A stretch of DNA of 64,000 nucleotides, taken from positions 1 to 64,000 of the forward strand of contig NZ_PZJU01000005.1 in the NCBI RefSeq assembly GCF_003206715.1, written 5' to 3'. Position numbers and translations under genes: made by a program. Under the pieces are notes generated by a model. That model was not told the origin of the DNA, made no database searches, and worked only from the letters and a program-made list of their open reading frames with translations. This document shows, one piece after another, positions 8,788 to 17,949 of the stretch. The stretch is from Salinicola peritrichatus (GTDB lineage: Bacteria; Pseudomonadota; Gammaproteobacteria; Pseudomonadales; Halomonadaceae). Every line of letters starts with the position of its first letter. The stretch's first letter is position 1.

Positions 8788-9120
8788 GAGTCACTGTTCC
8801 GAACCTGCAAATATCGGCCGGACTGGCCATCAGCAGGCTTTAAAAGCCTTGATGAAGCAAGGGGATGGGTGCTGAAGTTTACGCGGTGGTACAACTACGA
8901 GCATAAGCACAGTAAGTTGCGGTTCGTCACGCCACATCAGCGCCATACAGGGCAGGATGTTGCGATACTGGCTCAATGCAAAGAACGAATTGAAGCCGCT
9001 AAAGCAGCTAACCCAAGTCGTTGGGGAAACCGCGAGGTTAGGAACTGCACACCAGTGGGACCGACAACGCTGAATCCTGAAAAACAGCAGACTAAACAGA
9101 TAGAAAAAAAGGCCGCTTAA
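8788..9120 (+). mobile_element. IS3-family transposase remnant (OrfB C-terminus)
   Basis: Directly at the clpK breakpoint an open frame encodes [13 protein letters not shown], then SLDEARGW and RWYNYEHKHSKLRFVTP. This is the C-terminal signature of an IS3-family OrfB, ending at 9120. No upstream part of the transposase, no OrfA and no left terminal repeat are present, so the element was cut at its 5' side by a deletion or recombination event. It differs in sequence from the intact IS at 21.9-23.1 kb. Confidence 0.8.
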
Positions 9121-9313
9121 AACGGTCAATGGTGACAACTAACTTGAAAAACGCCGCTCAACTAGCCAAGATAGTTGTCATAAACAGGTCATCCTAATTG
9201 TCGCAAGCACCCAAATGGCCTGAACATTTGGCGAACTAAGCTACTCGGCCCGCGCTAACTCCCGTGCCAGGAACGGAGCGGTTCGGCTGCCAGACTTTCG
9301 GGCCACCTGCTGA

Positions 9314-9571
9314 GGGGAGTTCGGCACCGAGATTGTTGCAGCCAAAGACGGTACTCTCGCCGCCTTGCTGGGAGCCTCTCCCGGGGCCTCCACCGCGGCC
9401 AACGCCATGATCAATGTGCTTGAGCGCTGCTTCCCGGAGAAGATCAAGAGCGAGCAGTGGCAGTCCCGCATGAAGGAGCTGGTGCCATCCTATGGCCAGT
9501 CTCTGGTGGATAACGAAGAACTGCTTAACAGCGTTCGTGAACGGACCCTGTCAACGCTCAAGCTCAGATAA
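9314..9571 (+). pseudogene. mqo: C-terminal fragment of malate:quinone oxidoreductase
   Basis: About 85 codons match the end of Mqo: EFGTE, then LAALLGASPGASTAANAMIN (the FAD-domain signature) and a tail ending TLSTLKLR. The rest of the gene, some 400 codons, is absent and an in-frame stop lies just upstream at 9311. Mqo is a core membrane-associated TCA enzyme and is not a normal island gene. The fragment looks like chromosomal DNA joined to the island by the rearrangement that left the IS3 remnant. Confidence 0.75.
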
Positions 9572-9577
9572 TGCTTT

Positions 9578-9609
9578 CCTCTTGATCTGAGAATTCTCAG
9601 GTCAAGAGG
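9578..9609. terminator. Palindromic terminator after the mqo fragment
   Basis: A 32-nt near-perfect dyad has arms CCTCTTGATCTGAGA and TCTCAGGTCAAGAGG with a single G-T position. It starts 6 bp after the mqo stop codon and is probably the native mqo terminator carried along with the fragment. Confidence 0.55.
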
Positions 9610-10124
9610 ACGGTTATGGCCAATGATCATCGTCAGGCGCTTAATGGCGCCGAAGTGTTTGGCGGCGACCTATGGGCGGCATGCCCATGATGATGACCTC
9701 CGGGCAGAAGGCCATCATATCCAGTGATGCGCGCCGGCCTACGGCCGCAGACATATCAATGACCGGCACGGCCAGCCCCAGCACACCCTCTCTGGAAATT
9801 TGAGTCACATCAATCGCCCAGCCGATCGCGGGATGTTGACTCTTGACTTTCTGCGTGTTAACCGCAATTTCTTGTAAGGTCTGGAAAAAATCCTCGATTG
9901 AGGCTGTACGAAGGCGGAAACTGTGGGGATACATGACGGTTTCGTCAAAGTGAAATCGATCGATGGATCAATGATCAGACCCAAGCAGGCAGAAAGAAGG
10001 AGGTGATGCGTATAGATGAGCAGCCGAAGGCAGCGAAACATCCCGTGTTGCCTGGGAGCGCTATCCATAGCCGCAGGCAAACGGAGTGAGCGAAATTCTT
10101 CAATTTTTCTTCTGGAGGTGTGAC
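9610..10124. other. Junction region between mqo scar and sHsp gene
   Basis: No intact gene is supported. A minus-strand open frame at 9641-9934 encodes AIGWAIDVTQ and EGVLGLAVPVIDMS, weakly like the effector domain of an IclR-type regulator, but it has no DNA-binding half. It may be a gene remnant or a chance frame. AT-rich sequence just before 10125 probably contains the sHsp promoter. Confidence 0.3.
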
Positions 10125-10694
10125 ATGGACATTGATTTCAAGAAATTGGCTCCCTGGAACTGGTTTAAGAAAGAGCAGGAAGAACAACAGAACGCTGCCT
10201 CGCTGCCCGTGCAGCGCAATGACCTGCCGGTGGCAGGCGGTCCCGTCAGTCCCATCCTGCAATTGCATCGCGAGATCGACCGCCTCTTTGACGATGCGTT
10301 TCGAGGCTTCGGTTTTCCAGCGCAGGCCATGCCTCGATGGCCGTCGGACTTGCCGGGCATGCTGAAGCCGGTACTTGACATCCAGGAAACCGACAAGCAG
10401 TACAAGATTTCTTTGGAGGTTCCCGGCGTCGAGGAAAAGGACATTCAGATCACGCTCGACAACGATGTGCTGATGGTACGGGGCGAGAAACGCCAGGAGC
10501 AGGAAAAGAAGGAGGGTGGCTTCCATCGCGTCGAACGCTCCTACGGTAGTTTCCAGCGTGTCCTGAATCTGCCTGACAACGCCAACCAGGACTCGATCAA
10601 GGCCGCATTCAAGAACGGCGTGCTCACGATCACGATGGACAAGAGCGAGGCCAGTGCGCCCAAGCAAGGCCGCTCGATCCCGATCAACGGCTGA
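10125..10694 (+). CDS. Small heat-shock protein, sHsp20 of heat-resistance island type
   Basis: The protein of 189 residues starts MDIDFKKLAPWNWFKKE, a start characteristic of island-borne sHsp20 proteins. An alpha-crystallin domain spans about residues 75-180 (LDIQETDKQYKISLEVPGV, then FKNGVLTITMDK) and a short tail follows. It acts as an ATP-independent holdase that keeps unfolding proteins soluble for disaggregases. The ATG follows a strong GGAGG and is preferred over the upstream in-frame codon at 10086. It appears intact, although its usual partner ClpK is destroyed here. Confidence 0.88.
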   Translation: MDIDFKKLAPWNWFKKEQEEQQNAASLPVQRNDLPVAGGPVSPILQLHREIDRLFDDAFRGFGFPAQAMPRWPSDLPGMLKPVLDIQETDKQYKISLEVPGVEEKDIQITLDNDVLMVRGEKRQEQEKKEGGFHRVERSYGSFQRVLNLPDNANQDSIKAAFKNGVLTITMDKSEASAPKQGRSIPING

Positions 10695-10735
10695 CGTCGA
10701 CCGGCTCGTTCTCCACAGAAAAACCAAGTGAATAG

Positions 10736-10762
10736 CGAGGCGCCGTAACCTTCGGCGTCTCG
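10736..10762 (+). terminator. Hairpin after the sHsp gene
   Basis: Stem CGAGGCGCCG / CGGCGTCTCG, with one mismatch and a 7-nt loop, lies 41 bp after the stop codon. No clear T-run follows, so it may attenuate or protect the 3' end and not fully terminate. Confidence 0.4.
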
Positions 10763-10791
10763 TCAAATCAGTCCTCTCAAGGAGCATCAGC

Positions 10792-10962
10792 ATGGCCAGA
10801 AAACAATGCCAAGTCTGCGGCCAGCTCACCGAGAAAGTGCGGCGCAAACCCTACAGCGTGTTGTTGCTCGATGAGATCGAAAAAGCGCACCCCGACGTCT
10901 ACAACATCCTGCTGCAGGTATTCGACGACGGGCGGCTGTCGTGTTCGACCTCAGCGGGCTGA
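10792..10962 (+). pseudogene. clpK: Mini-ClpK: 56-codon deletion relic of a second clpK copy
   Basis: The frame starts [10 protein letters not shown], the N-terminus of island ClpK, after a good AAGGAG. It then jumps straight to [13 protein letters not shown] and [19 protein letters not shown] from NBD2, leaving out several hundred codons. Both sides of the junction read Gly-Gln (GGCCAG against GGGCAG), so deletion between short matching sequences is likely. The frame runs out at 10962 after six unrelated residues, where the next gene was joined. This segment repeats part of the clpK sequence at 8700-8787, so it is a separate copy. Confidence 0.8.
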
Positions 10963-12372
10963 CATGGGCAGCCACCCTCGTGTCGCTGGCGATCGCTGTT
11001 CCTACGGCGGGGCATGCGGTCATCTACAAGCGTGACCCTCGATCGGCCACGCTGTGGGTACTGCTGATCGCCTTGTTGCCGCTGGGCGGTTCGCTGCTGT
11101 ATGGGCTGTTCGGCATCAACCGTTACCAGCGGCGGTCACGGCGGCTCTTCCCGGGGGGCAGATCCTGCTGTTCGGCAGGACCTCTCGCCCACGATGCCCG
11201 AGCCCGTATCACCGCCGCTTGCCGGTCTGGCCCACCTGGTGGGACGCGCCACCGGCCAGTCGCTGACCGGCGGCAACCGCATCGAGCCGCTTGTCGATGG
11301 CGAGCAGGCCTACCCGGCCATGCTCGCCGCCATCGAATCGGCGCGGTACAGCGTCGCCTTGGCGTCGTACATCTTCGACGGCCAAGGCATCGGGGCGCAG
11401 TTCATCGATGCGCTGAGCCGGGCTCATGCGCGCGGCGTGCAAGTGCGGGTGCTGATCGACGATGTCTATGCCCGCTGGACGCCCGGCAGCGCCTACCGCG
11501 CCTTGCAACGCGCCGGCGTTCCGGCGGCGACGTTCAACCCGACGTTGATTCCCGCGCGCCTGCATGGCGCGCATCTGCGCAATCACCGCAAGCTGCTGGT
11601 GATCGATGGCAAGACGGGTTTCACCGGCGGCATGAACATCTTCAGCTCGTATTGGCGGCCCGATGCGCCGGGCCAGGCCTGTCACGATTTGCACTTTCGT
11701 CTGCGCGGGCCGGTGGTAGAGCATCTGATGCGGAGCTTCACCGATGATTGGTGCGATACCACGGGCGAGCGGCTCAGCGAGGGTTTCTGGGGCGAACCGC
11801 CCGCAACGGCTGATGAGCAAGGAACCTCTTGGGCGCGCGGCATCGAGGCCGGTCCCGATGAGGCCCTGGACAGGATGCGCTGGACCTTCATGGGCGCTTT
11901 GAGCGCGGCGAAGCATTCGGTGCGCATCTGGACACCTTACTTCGTCCCCGATCAGCCGATGATCGCGGCGCTAAGCACGGCCGCGTTGCGCGGCGTGCGT
12001 ATCGACGTGCTGACGCCCGCAAACGGCGACCATCCCCCGGTGCAATGGGCCGCGCGCGCCCACTACTGGCAGGTGCTGGAGCATGGTGTGCGCATCTTCG
12101 AACGGCCTGGCCCGTTCGACCACAGCAAGCTGATGGTGGTAGACGGAGCGTGGTGCTGCCTGGGTTCGGCCAATTGGGATGCGCGCAGTTTGCGCCTCAA
12201 CTTCGAGTTCAATGTGGAGGTGTACGACACCGAGTTGTCTACGCGGCTGTCATCCCTTTTTGATGCCGTTCGTGATGCGTCGGGCGAGATATCGGCGAAG
12301 GCGTTGCGCGCCCGCCCGCTGGCCATCCGCTTGCGCAACGGGGTGGCCCGTCTGTTCACCCCCATTCTCTAG
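10941..12372 (+). pseudogene. Cardiolipin synthase / phospholipase D family gene with frameshift
   Basis: The first frame encodes two N-terminal membrane helices (PLDNc type: LWVLLIALLPLGGSLLYG, then GINRYQRR). The second frame, from about 11150, encodes the rest, with two intact HKD motifs (HRKLLVID near 11585 and HSKLMVVD near 12121). The switch falls at a run of six G at 11153-11158, so a single-base change there would restore about 475 codons. The original start was probably lost when a deletion joined the clpK relic to it; only a GTG at 10941 remains. Such genes occur in heat-resistance islands and would remodel membrane phospholipid. Confidence 0.72.
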
Positions 12373-12399
12373 CGACACGACTTGCGAGGAACATTACCC

Positions 12400-14217
12400 A
12401 TGGAAAAGAAAGATCAATGGAACATTGGCTACTGGATCGTCGCCGGCCTGTTGCTGCTGACGCTGCAGAACTACTGGCAGGCGGCCAAGACCGTCGAGCC
12501 CGTGCCCTACAGCGAATTCGAGAAGGCGCTGGCCGAGGGGCGCGTCGCCGAAGTGCTGGTGTCGGACCGCACGGTCACCGGGCGCCTGAAATCGCCGGAC
12601 AGCCGGGGCAAGACCACCATCGTGGCCACCCGTGTCGAACCCGACCTGGCCGAGCGGCTGTCCAAGTACGAGGTGCCCTATGCGCGGGTGGTGGAAAGCA
12701 CCTGGCTGCGTGATGTGCTCTCCTGGATTCTGCCGGCGGTGGCCTTCTTCGGCGTCTGGTTCTTCCTGTTCCGCCGCTTCGCCGCGAAGCAGGGCATGGG
12801 TGGCTTCCTGAGCATCGGCAAGAGCCGTGCCAAGGTATTCATGGAGAAGAACACTGGCGTGACCTTTGCCGATGTCGCTGGTGTCGATGAAGCCAAGGCG
12901 GAGTTGGTTGAGATCGGCGATTTCCTCAAGAATCCGCAGGAGTATGGACGGCTCGGAGCGCGCATCCCCAAGGGCGTGTTGCTGGTGGGCCCGCCCGGCA
13001 CGGGCAAGACCCTGCTGGCCAAGGCCGTGGCGGGTGAGGCCGGGGTGCCGTTCTTCTCCATCTCAGGCTCGGAGTTCGTCGAGATGTTCGTCGGCGTGGG
13101 TGCGGCGCGCGTGCGCGACCTGTTCGAACAGGCGCGTGCGCAGGCGCCGGCGATCATCTTCATTGATGAGCTGGATGCTTTGGGCCGCGCACGCGGTGCC
13201 GGAGGCCCCATCGGCGGACACGACGAGCGTGAGCAGACGCTGAACCAGTTGCTCACCGAAATGGATGGCTTCGACAGCTCGGTCGGGCTTATCATCCTTG
13301 CAGCCACCAACCGGCCGGAGATTCTCGATCAGGCCTTGCTTCGCGCCGGTCGCTTCGACCGTCAGGTGCTGGTGGACCGTCCCGACAAGACAGGTCGCCT
13401 GGATATCCTGAAGGTCCATGTCAAGAAGATCACCCTGGCCCAAGATGTAGATCTGGAACAGGTGGCGGCGCTGACCACCGGCTTTTCCGGCGCTGATCTG
13501 GCCAATCTCGTGAACGAAGCAGCGCTGAACGCGACGCGGCGCAAGGCGCAGGCTGTGGAACTGCAAGACTTCACCGCCGCCATCGAGCGCATCGTGGCCG
13601 GCCTGGAAAGGAAGAACCGTGTGCTCAATCCGAAGGAGCGGGAAACCGTGGCCTATCACGAGATGGGACATGCGCTGGTGGCGCTGGCGCTGCCCGGCAC
13701 CGATCCGGTACACAAGATTTCAATCGTGCCGCGTGGCATCGGTGCACTCGGCTACACCCTGCAGCGGCCCACAGATGACCGATTTCTGATGACACGTGCT
13801 GACCTGGAGCACAAGATCGCCGTGCTCCTGGGAGGGCGCGCGGCTGAGAAGCTCGTGTTTGGCGAGCTGTCTACAGGGGCTTCAGACGATCTCGCGCGGG
13901 CCACCGACATCGCCCGCGACATGATTACGCGCTTCGGCATGGATGAGGGCTTGGGATACGTTGCTTTTGAGGCACAGCGGCCGCGTTTTCTTGATGCGCC
14001 TGAACTGGTACAGGGTGGCTGCCGGGTAGCCGAATCGACTCAGGCACGCATCGACCAAGCCATCCGTGACATCGTGATGGGTGCGTTTGATCGTGCATAC
14101 CGAATTCTCGAAATCAACCGAGAAGTGCTGGAGCGGTGCGCGCGCGAACTGCTGGCGCGGGAAACGCTCGACGAAAGCGATATCCGTCAATTGACTCAAG
14201 GACTTGTTCGGAACTGA
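12400..14217 (+). CDS. ftsH: FtsH-family membrane AAA+ zinc protease (island copy)
   Basis: The protein has 605 residues. Two membrane helices (about 10-25 and 106-124) flank a periplasmic domain. The AAA+ module has Walker A GPPGTGKT (197-204), pore loop FVGVG and Walker B IIFIDE (252-257). The zinc site is HEMGH (420-424), where housekeeping FtsH usually has HEAGH. It degrades misfolded membrane and cytosolic proteins. The ATG at 12400 follows GAGGA and is preferred over 12382. It is intact and is a hallmark of LHR/TLPQC islands. Confidence 0.92.
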   Translation: MEKKDQWNIGYWIVAGLLLLTLQNYWQAAKTVEPVPYSEFEKALAEGRVAEVLVSDRTVTGRLKSPDSRGKTTIVATRVEPDLAERLSKYEVPYARVVESTWLRDVLSWILPAVAFFGVWFFLFRRFAAKQGMGGFLSIGKSRAKVFMEKNTGVTFADVAGVDEAKAELVEIGDFLKNPQEYGRLGARIPKGVLLVGPPGTGKTLLAKAVAGEAGVPFFSISGSEFVEMFVGVGAARVRDLFEQARAQAPAIIFIDELDALGRARGAGGPIGGHDEREQTLNQLLTEMDGFDSSVGLIILAATNRPEILDQALLRAGRFDRQVLVDRPDKTGRLDILKVHVKKITLAQDVDLEQVAALTTGFSGADLANLVNEAALNATRRKAQAVELQDFTAAIERIVAGLERKNRVLNPKERETVAYHEMGHALVALALPGTDPVHKISIVPRGIGALGYTLQRPTDDRFLMTRADLEHKIAVLLGGRAAEKLVFGELSTGASDDLARATDIARDMITRFGMDEGLGYVAFEAQRPRFLDAPELVQGGCRVAESTQARIDQAIRDIVMGAFDRAYRILEINREVLERCARELLARETLDESDIRQLTQGLVRN

Positions 14218-14304
14218 AAACAGTAGTAGGTGCGCATAGCGCCCCCTCTCTTGTCCCATGAGTGTTTGGTTTTTCATTTCGTATAGATCTTTAGGAGATA
14301 TTGC

Positions 14305-14916
14305 ATGAACACAGACACCATCGCCAATTCCAATGCGGATGACCCCACCAAAGCACTGTGTTCGCTGAGCCAAAATTGGTGGCTTTTTGCGCTGCGCGGT
14401 GTCTTGGCATTGATTTTTGCAGCCCTCGCGTTCTGGATGCCACAATCGGCTCTGTTGGCCATGACCATCGTGTTCGGCGCATTTTCCTTGATCAATGGCG
14501 CGTTCAACTTGTTTGCGGCGGTGCGCCATATCCAGAAAAAAGAGCGCTGGGGCTGGCTGCTGTTCAGCGGCATTGTCGGCATACTTACGGGCGTCGTCGT
14601 CCTGGTTGCTCCTTGGGTCGCCACGATAGTCTTGGCTTCTTTTTTATGGGCTAGCGTGGGCTTCTGGTCGATTTTCACCGGTGTGCTGGAGACATCCGCC
14701 GCCGTTCGGCTGCGTCGGGAAATCAAGGGTGAAATCTGGCTTGCCCTCAGTGGACTGCTCTCGATTATCCTTGGCGCTATCGTCTTGTGGATATTTTTTA
14801 CCCGTCCGGTCGAGTCATTCGTGGCCGCAGGCTGGCTGTTGGGTTTCCATGCGGCAGTCTATGGCGTCACGCTTTTGTTCTTGAGTTGGCGTCTTCGCAA
14901 AACGCGCCTGAGGTAA
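14305..14916 (+). CDS. hdeD: HdeD-family membrane protein
   Basis: 203 residues with six predicted membrane helices and the HdeD repeat pattern. After the cytosolic N-terminus comes WWLFALRGVLALIFAALAFW, then INGAFNLF and a second half with a similar arrangement. HdeD is an inner-membrane protein linked to acid resistance in E. coli, and island copies accompany clpK and ftsH. It follows ftsH by 87 bp behind a good AGGAG (14293). Its molecular activity is not established. Confidence 0.85.
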   Translation: MNTDTIANSNADDPTKALCSLSQNWWLFALRGVLALIFAALAFWMPQSALLAMTIVFGAFSLINGAFNLFAAVRHIQKKERWGWLLFSGIVGILTGVVVLVAPWVATIVLASFLWASVGFWSIFTGVLETSAAVRLRREIKGEIWLALSGLLSIILGAIVLWIFFTRPVESFVAAGWLLGFHAAVYGVTLLFLSWRLRKTRLR

Positions 14917-14984
14917 GAGTGAAGTGGTCTAGTTGGAACGGACACCCCGTTCCATTAACGTTTCATTGAAAGAGAGCAACGCTT

Positions 14985-15455
14985 ATGCCTAAAGAACCTG
15001 GCCACTCGACCCTTGACGAGATACGCTCCCAGTGGCGGCTGATGACGGTTTACGAGCGCTTCGAGCAGGTTGTCGCCCTCGCTCTGTCGGCGGTCATTGC
15101 CGTCATCATCGTGGTGTCGCTGATTCAGTTGATTCGGCTCGTCTTCACGCTGCTCGTCATGGATGCACTGAATCCAACGGATCATAAGGCTTTTCAGATG
15201 GTATTCGGTGCCATCATGACGCTCCTGATCGCGATGAAATTCAAGCATTCGATTGTCAAAGTGGCGCTGCGTAAGGAAAGCATCATCCAGGTCAAGACCG
15301 TCATTCTGATCGCGATCCTGGCACTGGCCCGCAAGTTCATCATCCTTGACCCCGACATTGATCCTGCCAAACTGGCCGCCCTGGCGGGGACAATACTGGC
15401 CTTGGGTCTGACCTATTGGCTCATGCGTGAACGCGACGACCGGATAAGCGAGTGA
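14985..15455 (+). CDS. PsiE-family membrane protein
   Basis: 156 residues with a charged N-terminus (EIRSQWRLMTVYERFEQ) and four predicted membrane helices. The composition matches the phosphate-starvation-inducible PsiE family that occurs in LHR/TLPQC islands. Function unknown. It is followed by the M48 peptidase gene after 7 bp, indicating co-translation or one operon. Confidence 0.78.
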   Translation: MPKEPGHSTLDEIRSQWRLMTVYERFEQVVALALSAVIAVIIVVSLIQLIRLVFTLLVMDALNPTDHKAFQMVFGAIMTLLIAMKFKHSIVKVALRKESIIQVKTVILIAILALARKFIILDPDIDPAKLAALAGTILALGLTYWLMRERDDRISE

Positions 15456-15462
15456 TTGGACC

Positions 15463-16434
15463 ATGGCTCTTTATAGTCATAGTCTAGACGGTCGACACGA
15501 TGCCGGGTCGAGGCACCGCTGGCTCAATCGCTTTCAAACTTTGTTGCTGGTTTTGACCCTGGTCGGGATTGCGACCGTTGCGGGGAGTCTGTTGTTCGGC
15601 GAAGGCGGCTTTTGGCTCGCGCTGTTTGTCGTTGCTGGCGCGCTGCTGCTGGAGCCGGCAGCCGCGCCGGCGCTGACCCTGCGCCTGTACCGCGCACGGG
15701 CTTTGCGCCCGCACGAAGCCCCGGAAATTTGGGCTCTGTTGCGCGAGCTGTCCGCCCGTGCCGGTTTGCCCGCCACGCCGGTGCCGCACTACGTGCCCAG
15801 TGCCGTCGTCAACGCCTTCGCCACCGGCTCGAAGCAGCATGCATCGATCGCCCTCACCGATGGTCTGCTGCGCAACCTGAGTTCGCGCGAACTGGCGGGT
15901 GTGCTCGCGCACGAGGTTGCGCACATCGCTAATGAGGATATGCGTGTCATGGGGCTGGCGGATTCCGTCAGTCGCCTCACGAGCCTGCTGGCTATGGTCG
16001 GACAGATCGTTATTGTGTTCAGCTTGCCCGCACTGCTGGCCGGCGCGGTGTCGGTCAATTGGCCTGGACTGCTTCTGCTGATCGCCTCGCCCCATCTGGC
16101 CCTGCTCGCACAGCTCGGCTTGTCTCGCGTGCGTGAGTTCGATGCTGACCGCCTCGCGGCGGAACTGACTGGCGACCCGCACGGGCTGGCGTCCGCGCTG
16201 GCGAAGATCGAGCGGGTCAGCCGCTCCTGGCGTGCCTGGCTGTTGCCGGGATGGGGCAATCCCGAGCCTTCCTGGTTGCGCACCCATCCGGCAACGCAAG
16301 ATCGTATCTCACGCCTGCTGACGTTGGCGCCTGGACCAGCAACAGCCTTGCCGTTTCACGCGCCCCATTTCTTGCCGGAATCCGCTGTGACGCCGCGCCC
16401 GCCGCGCTGGCGCCCGAGTGGGCTATGGCGCTGA
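15463..16434 (+). CDS. M48-family membrane metalloprotease (HtpX-like)
   Basis: 323 residues. Two membrane helices lie near residues 26-62, the zinc motif HEVAH is at 150-154, two further helices follow, and the third ligand lies in REFDADRLAAEL at about 225. HtpX-like proteases cleave damaged membrane proteins alongside FtsH. The gene sits between psiE-like and degP-like genes with almost no spacing, as in heat-resistance islands. All catalytic residues are present. Confidence 0.85.
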   Translation: MALYSHSLDGRHDAGSRHRWLNRFQTLLLVLTLVGIATVAGSLLFGEGGFWLALFVVAGALLLEPAAAPALTLRLYRARALRPHEAPEIWALLRELSARAGLPATPVPHYVPSAVVNAFATGSKQHASIALTDGLLRNLSSRELAGVLAHEVAHIANEDMRVMGLADSVSRLTSLLAMVGQIVIVFSLPALLAGAVSVNWPGLLLLIASPHLALLAQLGLSRVREFDADRLAAELTGDPHGLASALAKIERVSRSWRAWLLPGWGNPEPSWLRTHPATQDRISRLLTLAPGPATALPFHAPHFLPESAVTPRPPRWRPSGLWR

Positions 16435-16458
16435 TTGCCTATCAACAGGAGACTTCTC

Positions 16459-17610
16459 ATGGCCTACCCTGACCCGTATCCACGCCCCGCACCGGATCCC
16501 TTCATCCGGCGCTGGCTCTTCATCACTACGTGCGTTGCAGCACTCATGCTGTTCTGGCAGTTCCTGCCGGCCATCGAAGCCTGGTTCACCCCGCGCCAAG
16601 CCGCTGAGCGCACCGTCACGCCGCGTGGCGACCTGGCCGCTGACGAACAGGCCACCATCGAACTGTTCGAAAAATCACGCGCCTCGGTGGTCTACATCAC
16701 CACCGCGCAGCTAGTGCGCGACGTCTGGACGCGCAATGTCTTCTCCGTGCCTCGTGGCACGGGATCGGGCTTCATCTGGGACGACGCCGGCCACGTGGTC
16801 ACCAACTTCCACGTTATCCAGGGCGCGTCCGAAGCCACCGTCAAACTCGCCGATGGCCGCGACTACCGGGCCGCACTGGTGGGGGCGAGCCCGGCACACG
16901 ACATCGCCGTACTCAAGATCGGCGTCGGCTTCAAACGCCCGCCTGCCGTGCCGATCGGCACCAGCGCCGATCTCAAGGTGGGACAGAAGGTGTTTGCTAT
17001 CGGCAACCCCTTTGGCCTGGACTGGACGCTCACCACCGGCATCGTCTCCGCGCTCGACCGCTCGTTACCGGGAGAAGCGGGCGGCCCGACAATTGATCAC
17101 CTGGTCCAGACCGACGCCGCTATCAACCCCGGCAACTCCGGTGGCCCCCTGCTTGATTCGGCCGGGCGGCTTATCGGCATCAACACGGCGATCTACAGCC
17201 CCTCCGGCGCCTCGGCCGGGATCGGTTTTGCAGTGCCGGTGGACACCGTCATGCGGGTAGTGCCGCAACTCATCAAGTCTGGCAAATACATCCGCCCGGC
17301 GCTTGGCATCGAGGTGGACGAACAGCTCAATCAGCGCCTGCTTGCACTGACCGGAAACAAGGGCGTGTTCGTGCTGCGTGTCACCCCCGGCTCTGCAGCA
17401 CACAAAGCCGGGCTCGCTGGGGTCGAGATTACCCCGCAAGGCATCGTGCCCGGCGACCGCATCATCGGTGTTGATGGCAAGGCGACGGACGATGTGGCTA
17501 AGCTGCTCGCGCGGCTAGACGACAGGAAGGTCGGCGATGTCGTCGTCTTGTCCGTGGAGCGGGCCGGCGAATCGCGAGAGGTGCAGGTGGAGTTGCAGCC
17601 CGGGATTTGA
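16459..17610 (+). CDS. DegP/DegS-type periplasmic serine protease
   Basis: 383 residues from the ATG preceded by AGGAG (16447). An N-terminal membrane anchor (about 18-36) is followed by a trypsin-like domain with His118 (NFHVI), Asp148 (HDIAVLKI) and Ser227 (GNSGGP). A single C-terminal PDZ domain follows (LGIEVDEQ, then VLRVTPGSAAHKAGL). One PDZ and an uncleaved anchor make it closer to DegS/HtrA-like proteins than to two-PDZ DegP. It closes the island, and no thioredoxin, KefB or YfdX gene follows as it would in fuller versions. Confidence 0.88.
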   Translation: MAYPDPYPRPAPDPFIRRWLFITTCVAALMLFWQFLPAIEAWFTPRQAAERTVTPRGDLAADEQATIELFEKSRASVVYITTAQLVRDVWTRNVFSVPRGTGSGFIWDDAGHVVTNFHVIQGASEATVKLADGRDYRAALVGASPAHDIAVLKIGVGFKRPPAVPIGTSADLKVGQKVFAIGNPFGLDWTLTTGIVSALDRSLPGEAGGPTIDHLVQTDAAINPGNSGGPLLDSAGRLIGINTAIYSPSGASAGIGFAVPVDTVMRVVPQLIKSGKYIRPALGIEVDEQLNQRLLALTGNKGVFVLRVTPGSAAHKAGLAGVEITPQGIVPGDRIIGVDGKATDDVAKLLARLDDRKVGDVVVLSVERAGESREVQVELQPGI

Positions 17611-17949
17611 CTCAGTTGAATCTCTGGTGCATGCGGCTTCGCGCAGGGTTTAGATGGCCCCGAGGTTCCACGCAGTATCGGTTCCCGCGCCGATTTCCGA
17701 CATTCGCTGCGCGCCACTCCACCTTGGACACTCCTTTGCACCAGGTCTATGCCCAGGCCTCTGCTGCTGTGCAAAAAATCCTGATCATCTCCATGCGGTT
17801 AAGCATGTTGCCCTCCTGTTTGTTCCATATTCAGGAATAGCTTAATCCAATCATTTCCATTTATTGAGACCAGTCATGGGACTAAGATTTGTTCACTGCC
17901 AGGTTAATCAGCCATGGTGAAATACAAACCCGCCGATGAGGTTCTCAGC
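17611..17949. other. Right-hand edge of the heat-resistance island
   Basis: No supported gene. The composition falls from GC-rich to AT-richer towards 17820-17900, a likely promoter zone for the SDR gene. I saw no att-like repeat of the island's left end. Confidence 0.35.

Noticed and set aside
6479-17610. Island considered as an integrative element with attachment sites
   Set aside because: No integrase, no tRNA gene and no matching direct repeats were seen at its borders within the window.
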